DNA of 64,000 nt, taken from the NCBI RefSeq assembly GCF_036669915.1, contig NC_089319.1:4862326-4926325 (forward strand). The letters run 5' to 3'. A program made the translations under genes and the position numbers. This DNA comes from Pocillopora verrucosa (lineage: Eukaryota > Cnidaria > Anthozoa > Scleractinia > Pocilloporidae). The notes below the pieces were generated by a model. The model was not told the DNA's origin, did no database searches, and saw only the letters and a program-made list of their open reading frames with translations. Positions 46,101 to 58,229 of this stretch are shown piece by piece; the first letter of the stretch is position 1, and every line of letters begins with the position of its first letter.

Positions 46101-49100
46101 TATACAGAATATTCCAGAATAGGATTCCTGGCCCAGCTTATTGCTATTTGGGGGCATGTCAGCTTGTCTTCCATTAATTGGTTAAACTACGCTGTACTTG
46201 ATTATGAGATTTCTATCGCGTTATAGTGTTCATGTCGGCAAAGCCCGAATCACTGAACTATTCAGCATAAAACTCAAGAGTGATTGTTAAAGAATTTTCT
46301 AGTTATTCAAAACGTAACAACAACCCAAGCGCATATTTTTGTTATTATGTTTACAACCGCTCGCTGTTATGCTAGTCACTCTACTTACTCTCTATTACGC
46401 AATAGATAGCGGGTAGCGTAGCCAATCAGATTGTGACATTCTGATTAGATTGCATATTCGCTTTAAACTAATAGCTATCATCACAGTTATTACGTGTTCT
46501 TATATCGGTCAATTTTGCTAGCTGTACTCTACTGAGCAGCTCGTTAAAGTAGAAAACTGTTTATGTGGACAAAATCTCTCATTTTACCCCTTCCCTTCCC
46601 CGAAGTAACTTCAAAAAAGTTATGACTTTCGTGGCCAAAGAGCAAATCGCAGCGGAGAAAACTTAAGTATGAACCATCAACTCGGTTAGTGTGAGGTATT
46701 TATAACCTTTTCCTCAAAAAGACGGGACTTCTATGAACCTTGAGGTCACTCCATGCTACGCACTGACAATTCAATTTCTTTTAAACGTATTCTCGTCAAT
46801 GGTTTTTAAGTTAAGCCTTAGAAATCATATCAAAACCTCAGTTTCATGTTAAGGCTACTGTATACTTTTGCCTTTCGTAAGCACATCCGTCTCCAATCGC
46901 TTTATCAAAAGGCAAATAACCTGGAAAATTAAAGAGTACAAAGACATCACCCTTTTTCGAGAGAGTCAAATGTAGCTATGAAAGTTATCGGATGTCTAAA
47001 TGTTTGAGGTTTTTTTAGGCTTACCCCTAATCTTTATAGCTTGGTACCTGGCACGAAATCCTTTGCCTGACAGAGTATCATCTGATCGAAAAATAACTGT
47101 AACATTGTTACCAGTGGAATTTAATTGAGGCGTTGTCATGTCGCAGACTGAACCAATCAAAGTTGTTGTTCCGTTCATTAATGTTTCCCACACGTTGACA
47201 AAGTCACAACAATAGCAAATCCACTCTAAACTGACGTCATCAAAAGTGATCAGAATAGCGTAATTCCAAGGGACTTCAATATGCCACTTGCACCAGGCCT
47301 TGTTGTTATAGTTTTGTGGATAGTATGGACTGTGGAAAGTGCCATTCAGTGCTGTCATTGTCTGCGTGCACTCTGTTCGAATGTAAGGAAAACCAAATTG
47401 AGAAAAAATATGTAAACATTGACCAATAATTCTACCTCGATGTTTAAGGGTGTCGCCTAGTGAAGTCTACTACGTTGAAGGGTTAAAATATTGTATTGAG
47501 TCCCTAACGTTAGCGTTTTAACATATAGAAAGTCTTAAGCCGTTTTCCCTTTTGAAAACGGTACACTTTGATTGATAAACCACATCCATCGAACATTACC
47601 TTGCTAAGTAAGGTTCGGGTTTGGAGGATTCGTTTACAAGACAACTGCCTTTTACTGTCATTACGAGCATTTCGTGTCGATGACGGCCTTCAGTTGATCT
47701 ATTCGAGCTAAAAAAAAAATAATTTTTTTTCTTTCGGATCGTTACAGGCAGGCTTATGGAGGAAGGAGATAAGGTAAGAAAGTCGAAAACCGATCGGGTC
47801 ACACAAGCGTGAACATCCAGGCCTTATTCCGAAGATGAAATATTAGTGGCATTGTAGGATGGAAACTGAGTGGTTGGCCTTCAAAATCAATCCAACAAGA
47901 GACCTGACAACAGACAGGAGGGACGCATATCCGTCCCTCTCTGACTACGTTTGTTTCCTTTCAACAATTTTTAGCATGAGAAGCTTGACCCAAGTGGGTA
48001 GCAAGCGTATACATATGGATTCACCACCACCCCACGCCTTTGCATGACTCCATTTTCCTGTTTTGTGTAAAGGAAAGGGAAAAGACTGCCATACAGGCTA
48101 CGACATTTGCAAAAATTCGCAACCTGTCGCAGGTGTAGCAAGCGTAATTTGAAGCTTCATTTCTCGACTTGGTTCTGCGTGAGCGCTCCAGCCTATCAGA
48201 TGTTTTTTTTTTTATCATTACTAGTTGCTACAAACCACAACTTGATGATAAGAGAGCCTGTTACCTCTATAGTAACAGTAACGTATTTTCGGCACGTAGA
48301 AGTCGGCTCCATAGGGATATGGGAACGATTTCTTGTCTATATTATGATCATCTTCTGTGTCATATGTAATGTATTCCATCTTATGTATGGTGTACAGAAC
48401 TTCTTGGCAACGCCGTCTAAACGCCATCAAGTAAAAGGGAGACGCAAAAGGAAGATCTATTGGCTCTTTATATCCGTTATTGGTGGTCTTACAGCAAAAG
48501 AATATCTTTGTGTCGTTATCAAATACTCCTCTTGGAAGAACGCCGGCATGGGCGTTTTTGTTTATTCCGCCAGCACCGTTTTCGTCATCCCATAATATAA
48601 ACCCACTCTGCAGTCCATCTGGACAATCAGAGCCTTTCTGATAGATGCAGTACTCCCCCGCAGGCCATCGGGATCGATTTCTTTCGACTGTTGCTGATAT
48701 GTTGTCCTTTATGCAGAAATACATTTCGACATCACCCGAGACCCGGCCTTTGAGCTGAGAGTTCGGAGAGACAGAAGTAACACTATCCTCGTCCTCGAGA
48801 TCCTGGTAGATGTATCCTGTTTGCCATTGAAATCCATTTGCCCCTGGGCAGCCACTTTTTGGCATGGGTAGTCCATACATTCCTGACGGCCATAATGCGG
48901 TACAGCAAACTGTGGAGAATTAAGATAAAGGTTTAGCTTATTTCAGAGCTAAAATTGCGAGTCGATTTCTGTTCAACCTATCCCGAACTTACATAAATAG
49001 TTGAAAACCCCTGCGGATTTATTTTCACTGTCTCGAAGGGAATTGTGGCAAACTCTTGCAGGAGATAATTGAAGTTTTTTTTTTGTTGTTGTTGTAAAGG

Positions 49101-49813
49101 TATGAAGAACTTTGAACATTGTGCTAAATGGTGGAGAAGCTCGACGAATGCAAAATTACGCTCTTTACGACAATCACGTCGCCCTGTTTTATGATACAAC
49201 TGAGAGCATTTAGACGGAGGTCATTCTTGCGAGACAAATATTGATTAGTTAGGTGGCTGAAATTTGCATAATCAGAAATTAATGCGTCTGTGCTTTTTTC
49301 AGCACGGTACTACCCGCTGGGTTTCATTGCCCAAGTTAATTTGTGAAGGAAGAAAACATTCATCTTGTGAGGAATGTCACATTCTTTTTTTAATTCCTCT
49401 CATCGAATTTTGCGATTAAGGGCGGCTATAGGCGGCACTGTCTCTATAATGATAAAATCTTAAACTCGGGAGAAGTGATTCTTAGATTTTTACTGAAACA
49501 TCTACGCATAAGCCGCTTTCAATTTCGATAAATGGCCTGAAAATTATTTTACCGTAGCTCGGTGATATATGCCGGGTCTTTCAAAGTTTACCGTGTCAAA
49601 ATTCGTAGTTAATACATTTTTCAATTCTGTATCCAAAATTCAGACCCTAGATACAAAAACACATAAATCAGTGTTGTTGACACCGTCCGCGTCAAACACG
49701 AAAGAGAATAAGTTTGAGCACATACCTTCTAAAGCAAGACAGCTGAGACACAGAAATCCTACCGTTCTGGGAAGAACGTGTAAAAGTCGTGAAATCAACA
49801 AAGTGCGAACCAT
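43170..49813 (-). CDS. ApeC-CUB receptor copy C, intact type I membrane protein
   Basis: Exons: 49813-49726 (signal peptide), 48909-48265 (ApeC), 47372-47025 (CUB), 46061-45758 (Ser/Thr stem and TM), tail 45288-45181, 44955-44884, 44791-44750, 44027-43962, 43851-43810, 43380-43324, tentative last exon 43236-43170. Sum 1839 nt, 612 aa, no internal stop. The ectodomain has the ApeC landmarks MYGLPMPKSGCPGANGFQW, QDLED, WPAGEYCIYQKG, WDDENG and FCC, then CUB NGTFHSPYYPQNYNNKAWCKW with paired Cys, then a T/S-rich stalk and the TM helix SLIAGLTAALAVICAILAITLF with basic stop-transfer FHKKR. Tail motifs in order: IYATPT, NPYTYV, DNPLYE, ENPLY, AGVYE, EGIYSSLYE, VPLYE. NPxY can recruit PTB proteins or clathrin adaptors; YxxL with an acidic residue at -3 resembles half an ITAM. 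The last exon is supported by phase and copy conservation, not by a strong acceptor. A pattern-recognition role is inferred. Confidence 0.85.
45550..45719. mobile_element. 5'-truncated CCCTTTAA-family MITE in copy C
   Basis: Matches the interior and right end (CATGGGAGGGAAAGGG) of the copies at 19690 and 32968; the left terminus is missing. Confidence 0.6.
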
Positions 49814-52450
49814 GTTTTGTGTTTTTTTCCCATCGGTTCCTCGTTGGTTAAAATCTATTTACCCAGGCTTGAAGGTAACTGCAATTTTATTCGCTCGAGC
49901 TGACCCTATCGATCGATGACAGCTTCTTCTCTTCGCGATCGAAGTTGGTCACAGTCATACGATTCATGCGTGACCTTGTTGTTACATAAGCAAAGCAAAC
50001 AGGAAATTAGCTTGAGTACTTCACAATGATCACGTCCTTAAATGTCCCGGCCTCACTGACGTTCTGTCCTTTAACAGGGCTGATCAAATTTTAATCGATT
50101 GCCTTGCGGCTTGATGGAAAATCGATATTCAATGGAAGAACAGAGTTTAAATTTTATTTTCTATTTTTTATGACTTGTTTCGAGTATTCTTATCACGCGT
50201 CAAAGCAAACTATTAAATCTTCTGACAATTTCCGCATTGTGTTTAAATGACAGGAATGTGACAATTTTATCCTCGTTAATTTAATTGAATTTGGGAACTT
50301 GATCTTGTGTTTTCCGTCGAAATCAAACTATTATAAAATGCGAAATTACATATTTCGATGTCGCGAAAACCGTCATATCTCAATTCTGAACAATGCCAAA
50401 GCTGATTTCAAAGACGAGCTGCGTGCAGTTCGTTAATCAAATTAGATCAGTGTGAAATTTGAATAAAGAACTATCGATAAGAGGACGAGTTTAGGTAGAT
50501 TTTGCCAAGTACGTGGGATATATAAATGGATTTAAGAATTAGGTTTGAAACATGTTAACTCAAATCAATTCGATATGGGGATGAACTTTGAAATTGAATA
50601 CAGGAGAATTTATAATAAAACTGGTTGTCATATTTGGGCCAAACGTGCAGAAACTTGAATTTGAAAATGTTTTCCCCTTTGGTAGCATGACCACTATCTG
50701 GCTATCACCGTAATATGTAATGTTCGCTATGTTTTTCCAGATAGCAGGGAGTCGTATCACAAGTTAAAAACTCTATGGGAGTGTTGAAATGTTAAACATA
50801 TTCAGTAGAGTAATTTGTGTCATTTTCGCGTGGTGATGATATGAAATCGGCCCGGAGGGCGAAGAAACACCTCACCTCGGTTAATTAAAATTTAATTTTG
50901 CCTCTTCGGAAGTTTTCAGACAAAGATTCTTTTCTCTTTAGTGCTTTATTCGTTACTGCCGATTTTTTTTCTCCATGTTCTTAAAGGAACACTTTCTTTA
51001 GCTGGTACACCTTCAGTTGTATATGAAAACATCAGTCATGTAGGAATTGCGGTAAAGACTTAGGTGATTAGAATAATCTAGTGCCTTGAAGCAAAACGGT
51101 GGCGTTTCTATCTCCCTTCTCCAGACAAAGTACAGCCCGTTGCCTCTCTTAACGCAAGGCTGATAAAAACATCAACAGCTGTTGCCATTTTGACCGAAAA
51201 AAAGGGTGTATTGCAAGTCTTATAATTTTCTTTACTAGAAGATCAGTTTCCTTCGCGATTAACTGTTATCCTGTAGTTGACGACGGAGTGGTCGATTCCT
51301 TCCTTGTTATCTTATTTAAAGGTGAAAGTATGAATTGCAACTTATTTGTGACTGAAGAGATTACGAGGGAATAAAAAACCGATTAGAATTTGCCTTGCTT
51401 CAACGTTTGGCTTTGTGGCATACTTAATAATTACACCCAACTATTAGCCTTGACATAGCCGTTCATTGCTTGCTTGGTTATGATTTAGGGCTAGGTATAG
51501 TTGCTATGAGATTTAGCTCACAAGCTTCAAGTGCTTTCCATTCAGGATCAGATTCTTTGTTTGTAAGTAAGACGTTTCCAATAAGCAACGTCGATTCATC
51601 TAAATGGACATTATTGAAACATGTCTGATTATGAAGTCTTGAAAAAATATTGTCTGACCACACCATGGCTGTTTTGCACTTGCAAATTTAAGTTCAATCA
51701 ACGCGTCTATTATCTTGCGGAAAGCCTAAAAATTGAAAATCAACGAAGTATACTTTCAGTCCACAGTCGTCACACATATATTAGACCATCCTGAAATCGA
51801 GAGAAAAAAATGGCAGTTTAAAAATGTTATTAATTACTCTTTCCTTCCCTTTAATTGCGCTTTTTTTAAACTTATTAACATCAAAAAATGTATTTATTGA
51901 AATAATTTCACATGATGAAATTTACTCTTGAATGACTTTTTATTTCAACCTTGGACCAATAAGGTATGATCTCCTGTTTAAACCAATGAAATGAATGATG
52001 TTACTACTGCATGGTGGAATCGTTGCGTAAGGTCTATAAAGAGCAAGAGATTATACAATGTCTTGTATTGAGTATGATCTAAACAAAGCTTTGCCCATAT
52101 GAGGTAGCGAAACCCAGATTGAAATAAGTGCGATAAGTTTGTTCTCGATGTAAAGAAGAAACATTTTTATAGATCAATATTATGTTATCATTAACTGAGG
52201 TTCTAGTAGGATGCATATGTATTCTCTTACAACGCAACTTCCTCCCCAATCATGCATGGCAGCAAATTCAACCAAAGCTACGTTTAGAACTGCAACACTG
52301 ACCCTTCATACACCGGATTGATGCATTCAGCCTCTTCTACACTTTGTAAAACATCATCCATGCTAGAACGAGATAATCACTCAAGTCATGCCACGCAAAA
52401 AAACTAACTAGAAGAACAGAACAGCTGTGATAATTGTTTAAGGTATTTAC
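49814..52450. other. Upstream flank of copy C; unresolved 3' end of gene D
   Basis: Up to about 52385 this repeats the flank of copy A (23309-25835). Presumed promoter of copy C lies just above 49813. The last exon(s) and polyadenylation site of gene D must fall in or near this interval but I could not identify them with confidence. Confidence 0.5.
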
Positions 52451-55400
52451 CTTTCGTACAAAATGTTCTCTTTTTCGTCTTGTCCAGTTTCGATGCTGAA
52501 GGTGATAAGAGAATTGGAAACGTGAGTATCGCTCTATTTTATCATTTGCAGATCACAGAGTATTTGGTCAGCGACACACCAGCTCGACTCTTATATATAC
52601 TACACTTTTGATAAAGCATTAAAATAAATCAAATTAAGCCGCGCGCATTTACAAAATAGCTCTTCTTTGTCACTGTTTCTTTAGAATTAGGATAGTTGAC
52701 TTTTGTGGAAGGCAGAAAAGCAGTAAGCCTACAGAAACACCGTGGGTTTAAGGGCGAGAACCAAAGGCAACGTAACCCACTAGTAATGCTAAGTACAGGA
52801 ATCGAGCCCGTGCCACGGTATTGATAGGCAAGTGTTCACATTAAATACCTGTTTTTTCGTTTTGGCTTCATGTGTCAATAGTGAACAAACGCACCGCAAC
52901 AAAGCGTTTCCGGTGATTCTCACTGATTTCATAATTTTTATAAGTATGGTTAATGTGTACTTCATCCTTCAAGATTTCTTTGGAGGATTGCTTTGGGGTT
53001 CTGTCACATTTACGATTCACCTCGAGCCTATTTTTTTCATAATAGCCTCTTTTTGTTCATACTATACAGAGATATCATCTTTGAAAAATACATAAAGCTG
53101 GACTGACACATGGCAAAAATAAACTGTTTGCTCCATCAAAACTATCTATGATGAGGCACACTGGGACGTCATCGTTGACAAATACATGAGGCTGGATTAA
53201 TACGTGGCAAAAATTAAGCTATTTGGTACATTAAAACTATCTATGATGTTACCAAAGTAAAGATCTTTTATGGTTAGGGACAGTACTACTGCATTTCTGA
53301 CCTGCTGCAATAGAGCGGATTGTCACTCTCTTTGATCTCGTCATCATCCGCAAACTGGTCATAGGAATCCATAAAATCCCTGTTTTGAAAAAGACAAAAC
53401 AAAAAATTCTCATCATCTCAAGGAATCGCTATTCTCGGGTATGCTTTAGGTATCTTAAACACTTTTAATATTAGAAAAATAGTCGTACCTGTTATCGTAT
53501 AAAATGTTAAATTGTTCCTTCTTTGTCAACGTTTCCGTGGTATAGCGTTCTCCTCTCTCATTTTCTCTGCTGAAACTGGTAACAGAAAACATTACCTACA
53601 GATCTACAAGGATTTTATTTTCTTTTGTACATACTTCCTCGACGTTACGACTGTACACCACCAGTTTTCTGCAGAGAATTAGATCGACTGGTTACCTGTC
53701 CACTTAAGAATAACTATGCTCCGCAGTGATTGGCTGGTTTTTAGTAGCTGTGCTTGGTGCCGATTTTTTGACGAAAATTTACACCATAATGTAACATCAG
53801 TGTTAGGAGAATTAGGAAGCAAAGAAGAGAATTGACTCGCTTAAACGCTGACTTCAGCTGTGTTAGGGCTCGCCCATACTACAGGGCATCTCAAGTGCCC
53901 ACCTTCTACGTAGGACATCGCCCGATTTGTAAGGCAGCGAAGTGTATTGACTGCGATTCATAGTCAATTACAATCAATCTCGGCGAGGTTTAGTGCTCTA
54001 CAAGGAGGCCTCGTCGCCTCAGAGTGACTTATAGGTGTGTCGGCTGTGAATTTCCGGTTTCCCTTAAATTTTGTCGCACCCAAAAGCAGTGTCAAACATT
54101 GCATCGTCAAGGGATCTTTCATTTATTAACATTCTCAACGAACGAAAAATGCCGTCTCTTTAACTACCGCGAATTCATTACGTTGTCGGTATCTTCTACA
54201 CTAGTTGATATCAACAGCTGTAATACAACGAGGGACGGCAACTGAAAGGAACACAAACTATAAACGTCGAATTCTGTGCACACCTTTCGTTGTACATGTT
54301 TGGAGGGTTGTTATCGTCTTCAGCTATCTTCTCACTAGCTGTGTAGCTGACAGTAAATTTGTTATGACCTTTGTCTGTCCTTTTGAACCGCCTAGAATTC
54401 AATTAAAAGGGTAAATAATTAGTATCAAGAATTTTATACAAACGCTATTATACATTTTTAATGAATTTTTGCCTGCGTTGTTTGTTTTCGAACTGATAAG
54501 CTGTAAAATCTGGTCTTTGATGTCCCTCAAAGGCCTAAGATATTTCATGGAAGTCCACACCTATTTTTCTTTTAATAAAGATAGGAAATCTGTGAAGGCA
54601 TTACATCGTGGTATGTCTCAAAACTGCCGTTGAAACATTAGTTTTAGAACTGACCCCAAATGATTATGCCTTGAACTCTGATCGTTACGCTTTACTTCTT
54701 TCATTGTAATGAAAAGTCATGGTCACTGTGCGATCAGTTATCGACTAATTTGCGATAGGTCATCGATTATCCATACCAGTTTCTACGGAGACAAACAAGT
54801 GCTACTGTTACCACCACAGCTAAAGCAGCCAACGAAGCTATCAAAGCAACAATGATGGGAACTTTCCCCGATGCTCTTGAATTTTTGTATTCAGCCTTCT
54901 GTTCGGTTTCTCCATTCGAGTTGCTCGGTTCCCCCTTACTCCTTGATTCGGTTAGTGGAAAGAGTTCTCCACTCGTTACCCTTGAGGTTGAAGTTCTCTG
55001 GGTGGTTTCATGCGGCCTTGTTCTTGGAGGCACCTCATGATCAGTTGTGATTGGTAGTGTTGTCACAGGTATGTTCGTAAATGGGGAGGTAAACGATCCG
55101 TTTGGATTGGTATGAACTGAGGATGCTTTTTGCGATGTTGAATGCCCACTTGAGCGTGTTGTTAGGGTTGATTGTTCTGTAGAGGATTCTTTAGCTGGTG
55201 TGATTGTTGTACCAGTTGTAATTTTGCTGTTGTTGCTTAAAGAAGTAAGTGTTGCTGTATTTCCGGCAGTAGGAGACTTATCATTTCCACTTGTTGTGCC
55301 TCTGGAATTTGCTCCAGTAATCGGAACTGTGGTAGGACTGACAGAAGTGATATCGGTTGATGTCGCTTTCTGCGTGGTATCTGTTGTTCTCCCCGTACTT

Positions 55401-58229
55401 GTTGGTACTTTGTTGAGGAAAAACGAAATACAGAATTAACGTAAGTTTGCGTGTGTGTGATTGATGGCCTTTGTCAATTGCTATATTCTTAAATAGGCGA
55501 ATCTAAAACATTGCAGACAAAAGACGCTTACAAATACAAGATCAAATCTTAATTCTGTAACAAGCAAACTAATTCAAATGCCCAGATCACTATCGTAACA
55601 TCGACCATTTGGAGAGAGCCTTGCTGACAGCTTTTATAATAAAGAGCAAGCTACTATTCTTACTTGTAAGCTGGAGAGCATGATATTCAGCCTTAAAACC
55701 CACGTCTTGGACAGTACCATCTGAGGTAAATGTAACTGTAACGTTATTGGTTTTTGACCGGATATCCCCAGGCGGATACGCCACACCCATACAGTATTTC
55801 CCTGTTAGTTCAGACGTTCCATTTGGAAAGTTGTCGTGTATCTCTACATAGTCGCAATCACAGCTTTGAAAGAGACACATATCACTCGTTTCCAGACGGA
55901 AGTCAACAAATGTCAATGAAATTATGTAGTTCCAGGGGACATTGATATGCCACTCACACCAGGCCTTTTCCTTATATGGAGATGGATAGTTTGGACTTGA
56001 GAAGGAACCATTCAATGCTGTTAAGGTCCATCTACACGCTGCAAAGAAAATACGTGGAAATGAATCGAACCAGCTTGTGAGACGTTCTTTGACCGACAAC
56101 CATTTCCACAAGTCACATAACTGTAACACTACCAGTAGTTTTCCCGCTTTTTATAACATGAAATATCAAGGATTATTAAAGCTACTCCCCCGTACGAAAT
56201 GTAGGACATAACAGGCTACTTCTAACAATTTATCAATTTTTCGTGGAAGTTTCACGGCACAGTTATGTACCCATGAATGGGCAGAGGAACTTTGATGCCA
56301 CCATGCGAGGTCCTTTATCTTCAGAGTCACGGTAGTATAGATACTATGCACAACGCCCATAAAAAAATCGTTTTTGAACCCGTTTTTTCCTCCCGTGATT
56401 GGGGAAACAGCATTAAAAGTTTAATCTGATCAAAGCTTTCAGGAAGTTTTTCTATTCTTCTATATTTGGTGGCTTGCCAAGAAGGTTGGGAATGAAGATT
56501 GTTAAATATTCCATTTAAATTTTTGTACTCGAATTTTCCACTACACCCAGTTCTATGGTTAAGCACCATGCAGCAAGCTTATCACAACCCAGTAGAACTA
56601 GGTGCAAACCCAAGCTCTTTAAACTCACTTCCTCGGCCTCATAAGTTAGTTGGGCACAAATCATCATTAGGTCATGGAACTGGCCATTAGAAAGGGATTC
56701 AATGTCTCAGTCCCAAGTAGTCTACAAGTTTTGTAATTTTACATACCGTCTGTCTAGATTTCCTTAAGCAAAAATAACCCAGAAAACCATCGCTTACCTT
56801 GGTAATAGCAATAATAAATGTAGGGATTTTGAAGATCCGCACCAAAAGGATAAGAATAGACCGCGCGGTTATGATTGTTATCATTCTCTGTGTCATACAG
56901 TATATACTCCAACGTATGTGTTGTTTTCAAAACTTCTTGGCAGTTCTTACTGTTAAAAGCTATCAGATAGAAAGGCTTGTCTATTGGCAGCTCGATAGGT
57001 TCGCTGTACGATCCAACATCTTGACAACAAAACCTTATCTCAGTATCTGATTTGTACGTTCCAGCAGGGACAGTACCGGATTTGAAATTCAAATTTATTC
57101 CATGTTTCCCGTTTTCATCATCCCACAAGACGCTTCCTTCTCGTAGATAGCCTGGACATGAAGAGCCTTTTTTATAAATGCAGTATTGACCGTAAGGCCA
57201 ACCAAATCGACCGTTATCAACAGCACCGGTCGTAATTGTCTTGAAGCAGAAGCTTTGAGTAACATCTCCCGAACTCAGTACTGAAGCATTAAGGTGAAAG
57301 TTTGGAGATTTCGCCGTAAGGCTTTTGTCATCCTCCAAATCTTGATAGATATATCCGGTCTCCCAAGAGAAACCGTCAGCCCCAGGACAACCAGATTTAG
57401 TCATAGGTAGACCGTATTTTCCCGACGGCCATTTGACGGAATTGCCAAAAGCTGAAATGAGAAAATATCATCAGTTATCCGTACACCGTATTTCTGAATA
57501 AGCGCCTGGTCGCGAGTTTGAAATTTCGGCGTAGAGGAGGGGCGCTTCAAGGAGGGCGCTGAATTAAGGGGGTGGGGGAGCTAGTATGTTAAAAGCAATA
57601 GGACCAAAATCAAAAGAACAGATCTAGTATATAAAGGAACTCTGTAAGCATATGAAGATAAAAATCAAAGGGCGCCTTTGGCCAACTCGTGGATAAAGTA
57701 TTTATGAGATATATAAAAAGTTGCTATCAGTAAACTGAGGTGTTAAAAAAAGGTAGAAAGTAGAACCATTGTGAGTATAGAAATTATAGTACTTAAGTGT
57801 GCAATGGAAACCACAGGACGAAATATCAAGAATTCTTAAACGGAAACTTGGATGAAATATATGAAACCGTTGCGGAAACACGACGGTTAACACGCGTTTC
57901 ATTTATCTTTGCCGCACTTTTTAGTTGCTTTTGTGTGAGCATTCTAGTCTTGTCAGTGTCTTGGTGGTACATTCGTCAGAAACTGGGTTCCGACGCCTAA
58001 ACATGCATAAAGTCTATTTCTGTGCCTCTTCATTAAAATTTGATCATACCTTTCAAGGTTGTAGGTTAGATCTAAGAGTACGTATTTACCACAATGTGTC
58101 GTAACTAACTATGCCTACCTTTGCAAGCGTTACAACTCTTGCGGCAACTGTATAACATGTAGTTTGGGTTCCTTTTACATTCACCGATTGATGCCCAATA
58201 CGAACAAAGCTTGTTGTTATCCTGACAAC
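52451..58229 (-). CDS. Gene D: ShKT-ApeC-CUB-mucin-stem-TM receptor (both ends unresolved)
   Basis: A diverged relative of copies A-C. Exons: 58229-58119 (ShKT, six-Cys domain with CSYWASIGEC and SCNAC), 57451-56798 (ApeC; WPSGKYGLPMTKSGCPGADG, WPYGQYCIYKKG, WDDENG, FCC), 56038-55664 (CUB; NGSFSSPNYPSPYKEKAWCEW), 55407-54777 (about 165 aa Thr/Ser-rich mucin-like stem, then TM VPIIVALIASLAALAVVVTV and RRNW), tail 54391-54284 (NMYNE), 53569-53489 (FNILYD), 53379-53302 (DSYDQF and DNPLY), 52495-52451 (ENILYE). Exon boundaries keep the same phases as copies A-C: 1-1 for ectodomain exons, 2-2 for the tail. The ShKT module occurs in many cnidarian secreted and membrane proteins as a binding domain, so its presence does not mark a toxin. 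The signal-peptide exon upstream and the last exon downstream were not found. Confidence 0.85.
52710..52830 (-). repeat. SINE-like remnant with tRNA-type B box
   Basis: On the minus strand, GGCACGGGCTCGATTCCTGT resembles a tRNA B box and is followed by TACTTAGCATTACTAGTGGG and GTTGCCTTTGGTTCTCGCCC. This order (tRNA-type head, then an ACTAGTGGGTT core) is familiar from animal SINE families with conserved tails. It is degenerate and lies in a tail intron of gene D. Confidence 0.45.
57797..58000 (+). other. Small ORF (67 codons) with a predicted TM helix
   Basis: A plus-strand frame in the intron between the ShKT and ApeC exons of gene D encodes a hydrophilic N-terminus with EIYETVAETRR, then a strong hydrophobic stretch (VSFIFAALFSCFCVSILVL) and a short basic tail. 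It could be a small gene or a stray exon; there is no known domain. Chance is possible, because its only support is the ORF and the helix. Confidence 0.25.

Noticed and set aside
58119..58229. ShKT exon as a toxin gene
   Set aside because: It is spliced in frame to ApeC, CUB and a TM helix; ShKT modules are common as binding domains in cnidarian proteins, so a toxin call is unsupported.
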